A model generated the notes under the pieces. That model searched no databases, had not been told where the DNA came from, and worked only from the letters and a program-made list of their open reading frames with translations. 64,000 nt of DNA from Hyaloraphidium curvatum (Eukaryota > Monoblepharomycota > Hyaloraphidiomycetes > Hyaloraphidiales > Hyaloraphidiaceae), in the NCBI GenBank assembly GCA_025558095.1, contig JAIVFI010000029.1, positions 186,001 through 250,000 of the forward strand. The letters run 5' to 3'. Positions 10,638 to 22,648 of this stretch are shown here, piece after piece (position 1 is the stretch's first letter; each line of letters starts with the position of its first letter). Both the position numbers and the translations under genes were made by a program.

Positions 10638-11705
10638 ATGTCGGAGGCCAAGAGGAAGAACGTCGAGGGTGGGCATCGCCGCCGGACTCGCGCCCGCGAG
10701 GCGGGGCGGGGACAAGGGGACGGACCGGCCATCGCGCGCACCAGCGGCCTCAACCGCTCGGAAAATGCTGCCACGGCGGAAAGCAACCAGAGCTCGCATT
10801 CGGCAGCGCGCTATGGCCGTGACGTGCTGTGCGGCTTGGGGGAGCCGTGCCTCCGCTTGGCCTCGGGGAAATTGGCCCTTCGTGTCGCCTGAACGCGCCG
10901 AAACCGCTCCTATTGACTCGCCTGGCTCTCCGCTTCCTTTTTCCTCCTTTTGTCACGTGCAGCCGAGGACCCGGCCGCGAAAAAGGCCAAGGTGCGCGGG
11001 ATGCGGCCTGTTTGCCTCCCGCCCGCCTGCTCACTCTCGTGTCCTGCCCGGTTGCTCCCGCCTGCGTTACGCGCCGCGCGCCGATAGACCGACGAGGAGG
11101 AGAACGAAGAGGAGCCCGAAGAGGATGCCGAGGCCAGCGGTTCGTAGACGGTCGGCCGTCAGCATTCGTGCTGGTGCTCATTCGTGCACTTCTCGCTCCC
11201 TCGACTATTCAGAGGACGTTGAAGAGGCCGAGGGAGCCGAAGCGGCCGTAGAAGTCCTGGAGGACGACGAGGACGACGAAGAAGGTCCGTTTCTGCGCAG
11301 GATGCCGGGACCATTGCTCACCGCGGTCCAATCTACTTTCGGCTTCGTGATTTCGCTTTCGTCGTTCAGACGGCGACTTCGAAGCCGGAGAAGACGACGA
11401 AGACGACGGTTAGTCCGCATTCCCGCGATGCGGGTAGTCGCCTCCAGGTGGCGTCTCTGACTTGTGCGACCTTAAACCCAGACGGCGAAGGCGAAGATGG
11501 AGAGGACGGAGATGAGGACGAGGGTGGTGAAGGCGAGGAAGGCGAGGAGGGCGGCGAGGTCAGTGCTCTCCCCTGGTTTGTTCCGAAGGTCGCCGCTGAC
11601 AAGGATTGTTCCTACCCGCAGGGCGAGGACGGCGAGGACTACGGGGAAGATGGTGGCGAGGAGGGTGGCGATGATGAGGAGGGCGGCGAGGAGGACGAGG
11701 AGTAA
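10638..11705 (+). CDS. Highly acidic prothymosin-like nuclear protein, seven small exons
   Basis: Exons 10638-10668, 10963-10991, 11088-11139, 11213-11284, 11370-11408, 11482-11558 and 11622-11705 join in frame to 127 residues. The start MSEAKRKNVEAEDPAAKKAK carries basic clusters that could serve as a nuclear signal; from residue 21 onward nearly every residue is Glu, Asp, Gly or Ala (for example DEEENEEEPEEDAEAS and GEDYGEDGGEEGGDDEEGGE). Length and composition recall prothymosin alpha or acidic histone chaperones, which bind linker or core histones. Orthology cannot be claimed because such sequences align by composition. Confidence that it is coding rests on six clean donor/acceptor pairs that all preserve an acidic frame while the intervening sequence is not acidic. 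Confidence 0.72.
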
Positions 11706-12175
11706 ACGCCGAGGATCTTGTGCCGATCCCGACGGTCGATCTTGCCTAGTTTATATCTGCAGCTAATGTTTGACCTTCGGTCATGGATATGCGCTGCTTG
11801 TGACGCATGTACGCTACTCGACGTTCTTGAGTTTTCCGGCGCGAATGAAGGGATGAAGGAAGGGGAATGGGCCGTGTGGAGGGAAAGGGAAAGGGGATGG
11901 GGGAGGTCGAGCGCTGACGCTGCGGTCTGCGCGACCGGATGCAACTGGATTCCTCCACAAAGGGCTCGAACCGTTCTCTAGCGGCGTTGAGAGACAGACG
12001 CGGGACTTGCCGGACGCCGTCACGTTTCGTTTGCGGCGGCCCGCCTCGGACGGAGCGTGGCACGGCCCTGGTTGATTTGGACGGGCGTCCCACTCGGTCC
12101 CACGGAGTCTCTAGAGCTGCTCGAGGGTTTCTGCCGAGTCGTGGCTCTGTCGGAGAGGCCGAGTGACTTTGGACA
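11706..12175. other. Intergenic region upstream of SET gene
   Basis: About 470 bp without a supported gene. A purine-rich stretch (GAAGG/GGGAAAGG) lies around 11848-11905. It presumably carries the promoter of the methyltransferase gene. Confidence 0.4.
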
Positions 12176-14605
12176 ATGTCGGACCGTGTGGTCTTTGACC
12201 TTGACAGCGACTCCGAGGAGGGGCCGCATGCTTCGAGCGACGAGGACTCGGTGGAAATCATTTCTGCGGCGCCGAAGCGGCAGAAGGTTTCCAATGGCGC
12301 CGCTGGCAAGGTCGTTGTCGTTAAAGCGGCTCAGATCAAGCCGGTGCTGTATAAGAGCACCAGTGCTCATACCAAAGATGCCCGCGTTTCAGACGTGGCC
12401 TCACGGGACCGGCCGGTCCATCGACCCAAGGAAGTCATTCCTCTCGAGCGGACTTCGCTCACGCCGACACCGAACGCAGCGAGCAATGCGGAAGATGTGC
12501 GTTCGATTGATTTGCTGACGAAGCCCGGGAAGCTGGCTTCCGCGGTTCCCAAACCGAACTCGACGGCCAGCGAGGTCGAGAAGATTCTCTCCGCCAGCAG
12601 GCTCTCGAAGGAAAAGGACGCGGTGACCGCGGCGCCGAAGCCTTCGGCGTTGACCGACGTTTCGGATCGGCCTCGAGAGCCTTCGTTTGCAGCTTTGCAC
12701 TGTGCAAGGCCAGAAGCATTGCATGAGAACGACGAGCTCGCAAGCTCGGCTGGATCGCAATCTCCGAGCCTTCCGCCCTGTCAGAGATCCGCTGCCGAGA
12801 TGGACGTGACAGTTGCTGCCTCAAATGCCCTACGCTCTCATCGAACGGGAGACGAAGCTGGAACGACGGGTCCGGCTTCCCCGCAATCGATATCTTCATC
12901 CGGTGCTCAACGGCGGCCCGAGATGAAGGCGGTGTCGAAACCTGCGAAAGTCGAGTCGCTGAAAGCGCCACCGCCGAAAGCACCACCGCCGAAAGCGTCA
13001 CCGCCGAAAGGGAAGGGGCGGCAGAAAACTGCGCCTGCACCTCCGCCGGAGGAGGATAGCGGCGAGGAATTTACCGTGGAGAAGATCCTGGGCAAGAGAA
13101 TCAACAAGAAGGGCAAGACTGAATACCTCGTGAAGTGGTGCGTGTCTGCTGCAATACGCTTTGTTGGTACGAAACCTCAACTGCTTTCTAGGCTCGGATA
13201 CGATGACCCAAAAGAAAACACCTGGGAGCCCGAAGAAGGCTTAGGCAACTGCAAACGGGCGATCAGGGATTACGAGCGGGAGGAGGCCGCGAAGCTGAAG
13301 TCCAAGTCTGCCCCCGCTGCCGCACCCTCTTCGAAGGTGCAAAGCAAAGGACGGCCAGCGGACGCCGGCACTCGGAGCGGCGCAGGTTCCGGCGCTCAGC
13401 CTGGGAAAGAGTCGAGGCAAGGCGGCCAGAAGCGACGCCTCTCCGAGGATTCGGAGGACACCGTTGTCAAAGCTGACAAAGGAAAACGGGTGGGTGTTTC
13501 TTGATGGCAGCAAAGCCGCTTTGGCGTGACTGGATGCTCCCAGAGAGCTTCCGACCCCGCATCCTCCACGGCCACGAGCCCTTTGCTTCCCTATCCATTT
13601 CCCACGCCTGCCAACCAAGTCATCTACTCGCACGTGGTCGGGACCGAGGAGCGTTCCTCCGACGCGGCGGCGGTACGGCAGTGGAGAACGGCCCTTGCCG
13701 GCGCGGTTGCGGAGTGTGTTCGCCTTGAGGTCGAGAACTCGGTCGACTTTGACGGCCCGCCTGCCGGTTTCAGGTACACCATCGAATCGGTGTACTCGGA
13801 CGTCAGCAAGCCCGATGCGGACGCGCTGGTTGCCTGCTCTTGCGAGGTCAGCTGCGTGGATTCCACAACGTGCGAATGCGCGCAGTACGACGACGGAAAG
13901 ACGCACCGCGCGTACGACTCTCGGGGCCGCGCCGTTGACCCGGACTTCAGGGTGATCAAGGAGTGCAACCAGCTTTGCGGATGCGGCAAAGACTGCAGGA
14001 ACCGCGTGGTGCAGAACGGCCGGCAGATCCCCATGCAAATCTTCAAGACGAAGAACCGCGGATGGGGCGTCCGGCCCCTCGTTCCCATCGAATCCCGCAC
14101 CTTTGTGGCCGAGTACGTCGGTACCGTGACGAGGATCGAGGACGTGATGGCGCTCGAGGAAGACCGCAGCGTCGACCAGCGCCGTAAGGAATACTTCTTC
14201 GACCTTGACCTTGCGGACAGCGACAGGGACGGCGGAGAGACGAAATTCAGCATTGATGCCTTCAAGTACGGCAACGTGACGAGGTTCTTCAATCACTCGT
14301 GCAGGCCGAACCTGGACACGTACAGCGTCTTCATCGACAGCCAGGACGGGCAGCTCTACCGCATCGCATTCTTTACAAACCGGGACATTGCTGCGGGCGA
14401 GGAGCTGACGTTTGATTACCAACCCGGCCAGGAGGAGCGGGAGGAGGGCAAGAAGACGGGTGCGACGAAGGGGCAAAGGAAGAGGAAGCGCGGTGCGGGC
14501 CCGGGGCAGGGATTGGCGAGCCCGCGCCGCAGGAACAAGTTGCGATGCTACTGCAACTCGGACAACTGCCGCGGGACCGTCTGGACCCAGGAAGGAGACA
14601 ACTGA
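12176..14605 (+). CDS. Histone H3K9 methyltransferase, chromodomain + pre-SET/SET/post-SET (Clr4/SUV39 type)
   Basis: Three exons: 12176-13137, 13192-13489, 13544-14605; 773 residues. The order is an acidic, disordered N-terminus, a chromodomain (about 297-350: EEFTVEKILGKR...YLVKWLGYDD...NTWEPEEGL) whose Phe/Trp/Tyr positions match the methyl-lysine cage, a Lys-rich linker, a nine-cysteine pre-SET zinc cluster (about 517-571), SET with RFFNHSCRPN (Asn670, His671, Cys673) and ELTFDY, and a post-SET CYCNSDNC zinc motif at 755-762. Family members write H3K9 methylation and bind it to spread heterochromatin. Both introns are 54 nt. The N-terminal 290 residues are longer than in yeast Clr4. All catalytic residues that I can check are present. 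Confidence 0.93.
12966..13011 (+). repeat. Three-copy 15-nt tandem repeat inside SET gene
   Basis: Three imperfect copies of a 15-nt unit encode APPPK-APPPK-ASPPK just before the chromodomain. It reads as a Pro/Lys linker that may vary in copy number between strains. Confidence 0.7.
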
Positions 14606-14657
14606 TTTGGCGATCATTGATCGATACCCGCCTCTTCCTGTACATACGTGGGGTTTT

Positions 14658-17600
14658 TCATTTGGAGAACAGGCGCCTTTTGCGGCCCCGGCCCTTTTGC
14701 TTGAGTGCCGCGTCGGCCGCCTCGGCAGAAGCGTCGACTACCTCTGCCGTCTCGCTGTGCGATTCCTCCGCTTCAGCTGCATCCGCTGCCACTGTCTCCG
14801 CCTCTCCTTCCGCTGCCTCCGCCTCCACGGTCTCCGATTCCGATGCGCTAGGCTGCCATTTCGCAGCACTGTCCTGAGCGGCGCGCTGCGTCACCGTGAA
14901 CGCAAACGGTTTCGGCGTAACCGCAACTCCTTTGGCGTTGACCACAAAGTTTTCGAAGTACCCGACCGCTCCCTCTGCGATCAGCCCCTCGTAGTAGCCT
15001 GCCACGGCCTTCTGCAGCTGGGCGGCCGAGATCCCCCTCTCCTCGCCCCACGGGACCCAATCCTTGGGCAGCGCCGCCACGACCGTCGTCCCTTCGACGG
15101 TCAGCCTCGAGCAATGCAGGCACAACCCGAAGCGCTTGGCCCGCGATTCGCGGTTGAACTTGCGGTCGCCCATCACAGGGGTCCGGAGCACGTTGGCCGC
15201 GAAGGCGCGGACCTGGTGCTTGCGCCCCGTCTCGGGGACGAAGAGCACTACCGACCCCAGCGGAAAGCGAGCGAGCACGCGGTAGGAGGTGACGGCCTCG
15301 CGGGTGCCGGGTGCTGGGTCCTCCCGCATCCGCATGACCTCGTGGCCCGGCGCGCCGACGAGCCCGATGTAGTTGCGCACCGTGTCCGAGTCGGGGATGT
15401 CCGCGTCCAAGGGCCCGTTCAGGAAGGCGAGGTACTCCTTCGTCAGCCCCTCCGGGACGCCGTCCCAGTCCTCGCCGTCCTCGTCAACCTCGCGTGCCGC
15501 AGCTTCTTCGCCTTCGGCAGACGCCGCATCGGCAGCCTGTCCAGCTTCGTCGACGGCTTCCGTGCTGGCCTCGTCGACAACCTCCTCGACGGCCTCCTTT
15601 CTGGCTTGTTCGATCGCATCCGAAGTGTTCTTCGCGAAAGCGTCCCCGAGCCTCCTCGCCGCCTCCTCGCTCCTCGCCAGCACCACCACCCCCGTCGTGT
15701 CCTTGTCCAGCCTATTGACGGTCCGCAGCTGCTCACCCGGGAACGCCAGCGCCAGCCGCTCCGTCAGCGGCAGCACTCTTTCCGGGTTCCCGTAGCCCGG
15801 ATGCATGGGGCACCGCCCGGGCTTGTCCAGGAAGAGCAGTTCCTCGGTCGAATGGAGCTCGCGGCCGCGCAGGTCGTCGGCGAGCTCGTAAAGTAGCGCC
15901 TCGCGCTTGGCGGCGGCTCGGGCGGCCTTGCGCGCCTCCTTGCGCTCCATCTTGCGCTCGGCCCTGCTCTTTGGGGGGGCGGCGGGGCCGGATGGACCGG
16001 CGGATCCCTGCTCCGCGGCGCCTTCCATCGCGTCGACCGCGCTCTCCTCCTTCTTCCCTTTCCCGACCGCCTTCGACTGCGGTCCCTTCCCGCCCACGCC
16101 GGCGGCGGCCTCCTGCGCCGCCAGGTCGGGCACATAGCGCTTCTTCCACTCCTCGAAGTCCACCAGCTCGGCCACCCTCCCGCGCACCGTGCCTTGCCCC
16201 GTCTCGCGCCGCGTCATAAACACCTGCACCACCTCCCCCTTGCGCAGCTTATCCGAGGGGTGGTGCACCTTCCTCCTCGTGTTGTCTGCCTGCAGCACAA
16301 ACACCCGCCCGGAAAACACCAGCAGCCGCATCGTCGCCCGCGTGATCGTGGGCAGGAAGCGCTTGTGCACGTGGGTGAAGTCCCTGCCGTCGTCCTCCCT
16401 GCCCACCTGGTGGCTGACGAGCTGGGTGGGCGCGTTCGGGTCCAGCTTGTTCTCCTCGAGCGTCGCGCGGTCCCGCGACATGCGGGAGTCGCGCTCGCGC
16501 TCGCGCCGGGCGTCGTCCTTGCGGCCCTGCCACCACGGGCCGTCCTCGGGGTCCGCGCGGGAGGGAGGGCGGCGGTCGGAGTCTTTGCCGCCGCGCCTGT
16601 CGCGCAGCGGAGGCCTTGCGTTCTCCCCTTTGGGATCGAGGGCGCCGGAGCCCTCCGACCTGTCCCGCCTGAGTGGCGGCCTTTCCGGGTCGGATCGGGC
16701 ATCCCGGCCAGCGTATCCTTCGGACCTGCTCCTGAAGGCGCCCCGGTCGCCGTCCCTGCCTCCGTAGGCTTCAGACCTGCCCCGGGACGGGGCGCGTTCC
16801 GAAGAGGGTTCCCTGTTTGGCCGAACGGGTCCGCCATGGTCCCTCGTGGAGGCACGCGCAGGGCGTCCGCCGTCCTCTCGTTCCCTGCTACGCGGGGCGC
16901 GGTCAACGGGGGGATCGAAGAAGTCGTCGTCGCCCTCGTCTCTTTCGAAGGATCGGCGTGGCGGGCGGTCGGAATCGCGGCTGAAGGGCGCGCGGGCAGA
17001 GTCGCGGCCACCGAAATCGGCGCGCGGTGGGCGTGCGGAATCGCGGCCACCGAAATCTGCGCGTGGCGGGCGGGCAGAGTTCCTGTCGAAGGTGGGACGC
17101 GGCGGCCGCTCGAAGTCGCGGTCAAAGCTCGGCCGCGCAGGCCGCTCGGTGTCGAAGCTGGACCGCTGCGGTCTGTTGAAGTCGCGGTCAAAGCTGGAAC
17201 GCGGCGGCCTCTCCATGTCGCGATCGAAGCCGGTCCGCTGAGGGCGCGCCGTTGGCCGATCGTAGTCCGCGCGCGGAGGGCGGAAAGGCTCGCGGTCGGT
17301 GTCGAAGCGCGCCGGCCGTGAAGGCTCGCGATCGAAGCCACGATCGCGGGCGTCAAAGTCGCGCGGCGGGCGGCTGCGCTCCCGCGGCTCAAAGTCCCGG
17401 TCTTCGCTGCGCCAGCGCGGGGCAAAAAGGCCCCTCTCGGGGCGTCCCTCGGGCCTGCCCTGCGCGACGCGGCCCCGCTCGGGCGCCCAGTCCCGCTCCC
17501 TTTCCGGGGCTCGTCCCGCGCGCTCCCGCAGAGCGTCCGCAGACCTGCTGCCGGGGCCGCCGTCCAAATCGTCGACCATTTCGCGCACGGCCGCGTAGCT

Positions 17601-17903
17601 CGTGCGGCCGGAGGCGCGCTGCGAGCGCAGCAGGCCGTCCCCGCCGTCGCGCGGCCGCTGCGGCCGCCTCTGCGGGCCGGCGAGGTCGTCGCGGAGATAC
17701 CATTTTTCCTGCGGCTGCGCGGGCGCCTCGGTCGGCTCGGCCGCCGGGGCCTCCGCGTCGCTGCGCAGCCGCGCCATCCGCGCCGCAGAGAGCCCTCCGC
17801 GCTGGCGCCCGCGGCCACCAGTCGATTGCGCGCGCGCAATTGGGGCCCATGGAGGACGCAGAAGCGCCGCGACGCGCGCACGGATGATCGCGGGGGGGCG
17901 CAT
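14658..17903 (-). CDS. RluA-family pseudouridine synthase with giant disordered N-terminus, probably mitochondrial
   Basis: One 1081-residue open frame without introns. Residues 1-35 (MRPPAIIRARVAALLRPPWA...) look like a mitochondrial presequence. Residues about 40-510 are an Arg/Asp/Pro/Phe repeat region (for example RPPRADFGGRDSARPPRADF). An S4-like RNA-binding segment follows (THVHKRFLPTITRATMRLLV), then the catalytic domain with VNRLDKDTTGVVVLARSEEA, Asp733 being the expected catalytic aspartate. An acidic insert (about 780-835) interrupts the catalytic domain, and the tail RGRKRRLFSK is basic. The family converts uridine to pseudouridine in rRNA or tRNA. The length is two to three times that of ordinary relatives, all from low-complexity sequence. 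It is convergent with the SET gene, 52 bp apart. Confidence 0.85.
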   Translation of the reverse strand: MRPPAIIRARVAALLRPPWAPIARAQSTGGRGRQRGGLSAARMARLRSDAEAPAAEPTEAPAQPQEKWYLRDDLAGPQRRPQRPRDGGDGLLRSQRASGRTSYAAVREMVDDLDGGPGSRSADALRERAGRAPERERDWAPERGRVAQGRPEGRPERGLFAPRWRSEDRDFEPRERSRPPRDFDARDRGFDREPSRPARFDTDREPFRPPRADYDRPTARPQRTGFDRDMERPPRSSFDRDFNRPQRSSFDTERPARPSFDRDFERPPRPTFDRNSARPPRADFGGRDSARPPRADFGGRDSARAPFSRDSDRPPRRSFERDEGDDDFFDPPVDRAPRSREREDGGRPARASTRDHGGPVRPNREPSSERAPSRGRSEAYGGRDGDRGAFRSRSEGYAGRDARSDPERPPLRRDRSEGSGALDPKGENARPPLRDRRGGKDSDRRPPSRADPEDGPWWQGRKDDARRERERDSRMSRDRATLEENKLDPNAPTQLVSHQVGREDDGRDFTHVHKRFLPTITRATMRLLVFSGRVFVLQADNTRRKVHHPSDKLRKGEVVQVFMTRRETGQGTVRGRVAELVDFEEWKKRYVPDLAAQEAAAGVGGKGPQSKAVGKGKKEESAVDAMEGAAEQGSAGPSGPAAPPKSRAERKMERKEARKAARAAAKREALLYELADDLRGRELHSTEELLFLDKPGRCPMHPGYGNPERVLPLTERLALAFPGEQLRTVNRLDKDTTGVVVLARSEEAARRLGDAFAKNTSDAIEQARKEAVEEVVDEASTEAVDEAGQAADAASAEGEEAAAREVDEDGEDWDGVPEGLTKEYLAFLNGPLDADIPDSDTVRNYIGLVGAPGHEVMRMREDPAPGTREAVTSYRVLARFPLGSVVLFVPETGRKHQVRAFAANVLRTPVMGDRKFNRESRAKRFGLCLHCSRLTVEGTTVVAALPKDWVPWGEERGISAAQLQKAVAGYYEGLIAEGAVGYFENFVVNAKGVAVTPKPFAFTVTQRAAQDSAAKWQPSASESETVEAEAAEGEAETVAADAAEAEESHSETAEVVDASAEAADAALKQKGRGRKRRLFSK
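16820..17300. repeat. Imperfect tandem repeats in pseudouridine synthase N-terminus
   Basis: Degenerate units on the minus strand encode runs such as RPPR(A/P)(D/S)F(D/G)..RD. Two near-identical copies (ARPPRADFGGRDS) lie around 17000-17080. The result is a long RNA-binding-like, positively and negatively patterned disordered segment. Confidence 0.7.
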
Positions 17904-18011
17904 GTCTGCTTTGTTTGTGCTGGCGTCTGTTTACTGGCCCGGCCGCGATCGAGGCGTCGCGATTCACTAGAGGTTTCGTTCGCAACGACAGACCGACATC
18001 CGCTCTCGCAT

Positions 18012-19926
18012 TCACGCCGCCGATACTGACACCACGCTCTCCCTCCTTTCGAGCTCCGGAATCCGCAGCCCGAGCAGCACCCGGCCCCACGGTATCGCAT
18101 CCTTCCTCTCGACGGCCGCCCGCTGCCCCGCGGCGTCACTCCCGCTCGCCCACGGCTCCTTCCCTAGCCTGTCCATAGCAAACCAGGGCAGGAACGCCGC
18201 AAGGAGCATTCCCGCGGCGCAGGCGGCATTCAGCGCCGAGATGATGGTGTAGAAGGGCCCGACACCGATCGAGTACCCCGGTACGACGATCAGGGGCGCC
18301 GCGGCACCGAACAACCACCGCATGGCGTTCAGCAGGGACACGATCGCCGCCGGCCGCTGCGGGAAGCAGTCCACCAGGTAGCTGGTCACCACGGTTTGAA
18401 CGAGGAAGTTTGAAAATCCGAGGAGCAGGAAGGCCGGAATCACGACGGGCCAGGGCAGCAGCGCGATCGTCCAGCCGTACAGCAGCGGCCCCAACGGGCA
18501 AAGCAATGCGCCCAGCCAAGACGACTTGAGCCGGTCCTCGCACAGAGCGGCCCGCCGCAGGCGGCGCAGGGAGATCACGGTCCGGTCCGCCAGCAGCCCC
18601 CCCACAAGCGAGCCGATGATCATGCCCGCGCATATCGGGAGCGACATGTAGCCCGCCGAACTGACGCTCAGCCCGTAGACGGCCTGCAGGTCCCGCGAGT
18701 AGGAGCTGGCCAGCGCGTAGTAGGTCGCGTAGCCGACCGCGGGGGCGATCATGGCGAGGAGCAGCGCGGGGGTCCGGAAAGCGACCAGGGCGCCGAACCG
18801 GGCCGCCCTTTGCGCGGCAGCCGCGGGAGCGGGCGCGGGATCCGGCGTTGCAGCCGGAGCAAGACCATCCTTCGGCTTCGCTTTCACGTCCTCCGCCCTC
18901 AAAGCGGCGGTAGCCGGGATGCCGAGCGCCGCGCGGCGCTTCTTCTCCAGCGTCTCGGGGAGAAAGGCAAAGGCCACGGCCACCATCAGAAAGTTGCAGA
19001 TCGAAATGAACGAAAACACGTGGCGGAAGCCGAGGTGCTCCGCCACGACGCCCGCAACCACCGGAGCAATGAGAGGCCCGACGAGCATCAGCACGTTCTG
19101 GGTTCCCAATGCGCGGCCCCGCTCCTCCCGCGGAAAGACGTCGGAGATGACGCCCGCCCCGATCGAGATGCACGCGCCTGAACCCGCCATCTCCACGAGC
19201 CTGGATACCAAGAAAGCGGCGTAGTTTGGCGAAAAGATGCAGCCCACGCTGCCGAGCAGGGCGACCATCTGGGATCCCAGCAGGATCATCCTGCGCCCCG
19301 CGCGGTCGCTCCACGGTGCCCAGACGAGCGGTGCCACGGCAAACAGCACGATCGACAGGGCGAGAACCAGGTTGGTCTGAATCTCCGAGACGCCGAACTC
19401 GGTGCCGATCTCGGGCACGACCGGGACGATGACGGAGGAGTTCATGCTCGCGGTGAGCGCCGAGACGCCGCACTGCGCGGCGATGAGGGCGCGACGGCGT
19501 CGGGACATGGTCGGGAGGAGGGAGGGCGGCACGGGTGGTTCGTCGAAGGCCGATTGCGGGCCCATAGCCATGAAGGCCAGTAGAGGGTGCTTCGTCCGTG
19601 TCGGGGGCGAGGCTTCCAAAGCATTCCCGGTGCCCGATTCCGGCGAGGGCGGTTCCAGTGTTTCCTCCGTTCCGGGCTCCGAGATGCCCCCGTCCTGTCC
19701 TTCCACGGGACCGGCCGGGCTTCGGCATTCGCTCCCGATGGCCTGTCTCTCCGGCCCCTCGCCCGCCGAATCGGTCCTTTCCGGCAAAGGCGGCGACAGC
19801 TCCCGGTCCTCGCCGTCTTCGGCCATGGCCGGAGATGGCGGCAACGGCGGCTGCGCTGGCAGCGGGAGACCTCGGTCCGTGTTTACTCGGCGGGTGGCAA
19901 ACGTCACCGACCCGCAATTCGACGCC

Positions 19927-19928
<2 letters not shown>
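18012..19928 (-). CDS. Major facilitator superfamily transporter (DHA1 drug:H+ antiporter type)
   Basis: Single exon, up to 638 residues. About 145 residues of hydrophilic N-terminus precede 12 predicted membrane helices with a large central loop (about 345-380, Lys/Ala-rich). The loop 2-3 motif WAPWSDRAGRRMI is the MFS signature A, and VGPLIAPVVAGVVAE resembles antiporter motif C, so export of drugs or metabolites with proton exchange at the plasma membrane or vacuole is likely. The annotated first Met lies on the same bases as the katanin start on the other strand; MAEDGEDREL, starting at 19826, is a more likely initiation site and would give 604 residues. The substrate is unknown. Confidence 0.85.
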
Positions 19929-21892
<1,964 letters not shown>

Positions 21893-21904
21893 TCGACTGT
21901 TGTT

Positions 21905-22486
21905 CTACGGCCGCCAGCACTCGCTGGGAGGAGCACCATGGATCGCGACGTGCCACAGGTCCTCGGGGACCAGCCACCGACCGGCAGCGCAATCGGCGTA
22001 GGAGCGGTAGCGTCCAAACGCATAGTCTGCCGCCCGAAGGACCGGGGCAGGCGAGACGTCCAGGCAGACCTCGATGACGTCCACCGACTCGGGCAAGTTC
22101 GTGGCAAGCGCATCTTCGCCCTCGACATCCTCATGCGAATCGTACTCCTCAGGAAACCCCAATCCCCAGTCCTCGTAGTGGATGTCGTCGTCCTCGAAAC
22201 GCTCCCACTCCATGGGCCAGACCTTGCCCGGCCTCGAACCCCCCCTGCAGATCCCGCAGTTGGTATTGCCGTTGGAGCATTTGGACGTGAACCGGCTGCG
22301 GTTGGTCGGAACGGGCTCCGCACGCCGGTCGTCGACCTGTGCGCGACCGAAGCCAAGGCCATCATCGCGGGTCCCCAAAAGTGCACGCCTGCTGTAGACG
22401 TCACGCCGCGCGTCCTTGCGCAGGTTGGCCCGGCCGAGGCGGCGCATCGCGAAGGACGGTCGCCGCTGTTGTCGAAAAGACAGCAC
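21905..22486 (-). CDS. Unknown acidic protein
   Basis: An open frame of 193 residues immediately downstream of the OTU-like gene on the same strand and 12 bp beyond the katanin stop. I do not recognise it. The last 110 residues look protein-like (EWERFEDDDIHYEDWGLGF, then SVDVIEVCLDVSPAPVLRA and a Trp/His-rich end). A short cysteine motif CSNGNTNCGIC precedes that part. The first 60 residues are Arg-rich and may be non-coding or belong to another exon; MRRLGRANLR (22447) is an alternative start. It could be the end of a spliced gene rather than a complete one. Confidence 0.4.
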   Translation of the reverse strand: MLSFRQQRRPSFAMRRLGRANLRKDARRDVYSRRALLGTRDDGLGFGRAQVDDRRAEPVPTNRSRFTSKCSNGNTNCGICRGGSRPGKVWPMEWERFEDDDIHYEDWGLGFPEEYDSHEDVEGEDALATNLPESVDVIEVCLDVSPAPVLRAADYAFGRYRSYADCAAGRWLVPEDLWHVAIHGAPPSECWRP

Positions 22487-22648
22487 CTGCGCTCTCCGTG
22501 TGGAGATTCAAAAAGCTGCTCCACAGGCCGCATGCGCCACGGACGAGGGTAGTGCACACTCAGCTGGCTCAAGGTCAAACCGTCTCCAACTCGAGGACAA
22601 GCGATCGGCCCAGAATACATTCGGCGACTCAACGGGAAAGAAGCCGCG

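Noticed and set aside
11950-11985. tRNA-like T-loop sequence on the minus strand (GGTTCGAGCC)
   Set aside because: The T stem has a mismatch and no matching acceptor or anticodon arms are found at the right distance.
13241-14617. 458-residue minus-strand frame over the SET gene
   Set aside because: Antisense shadow; the plus strand has the full pre-SET/SET/post-SET motif set.
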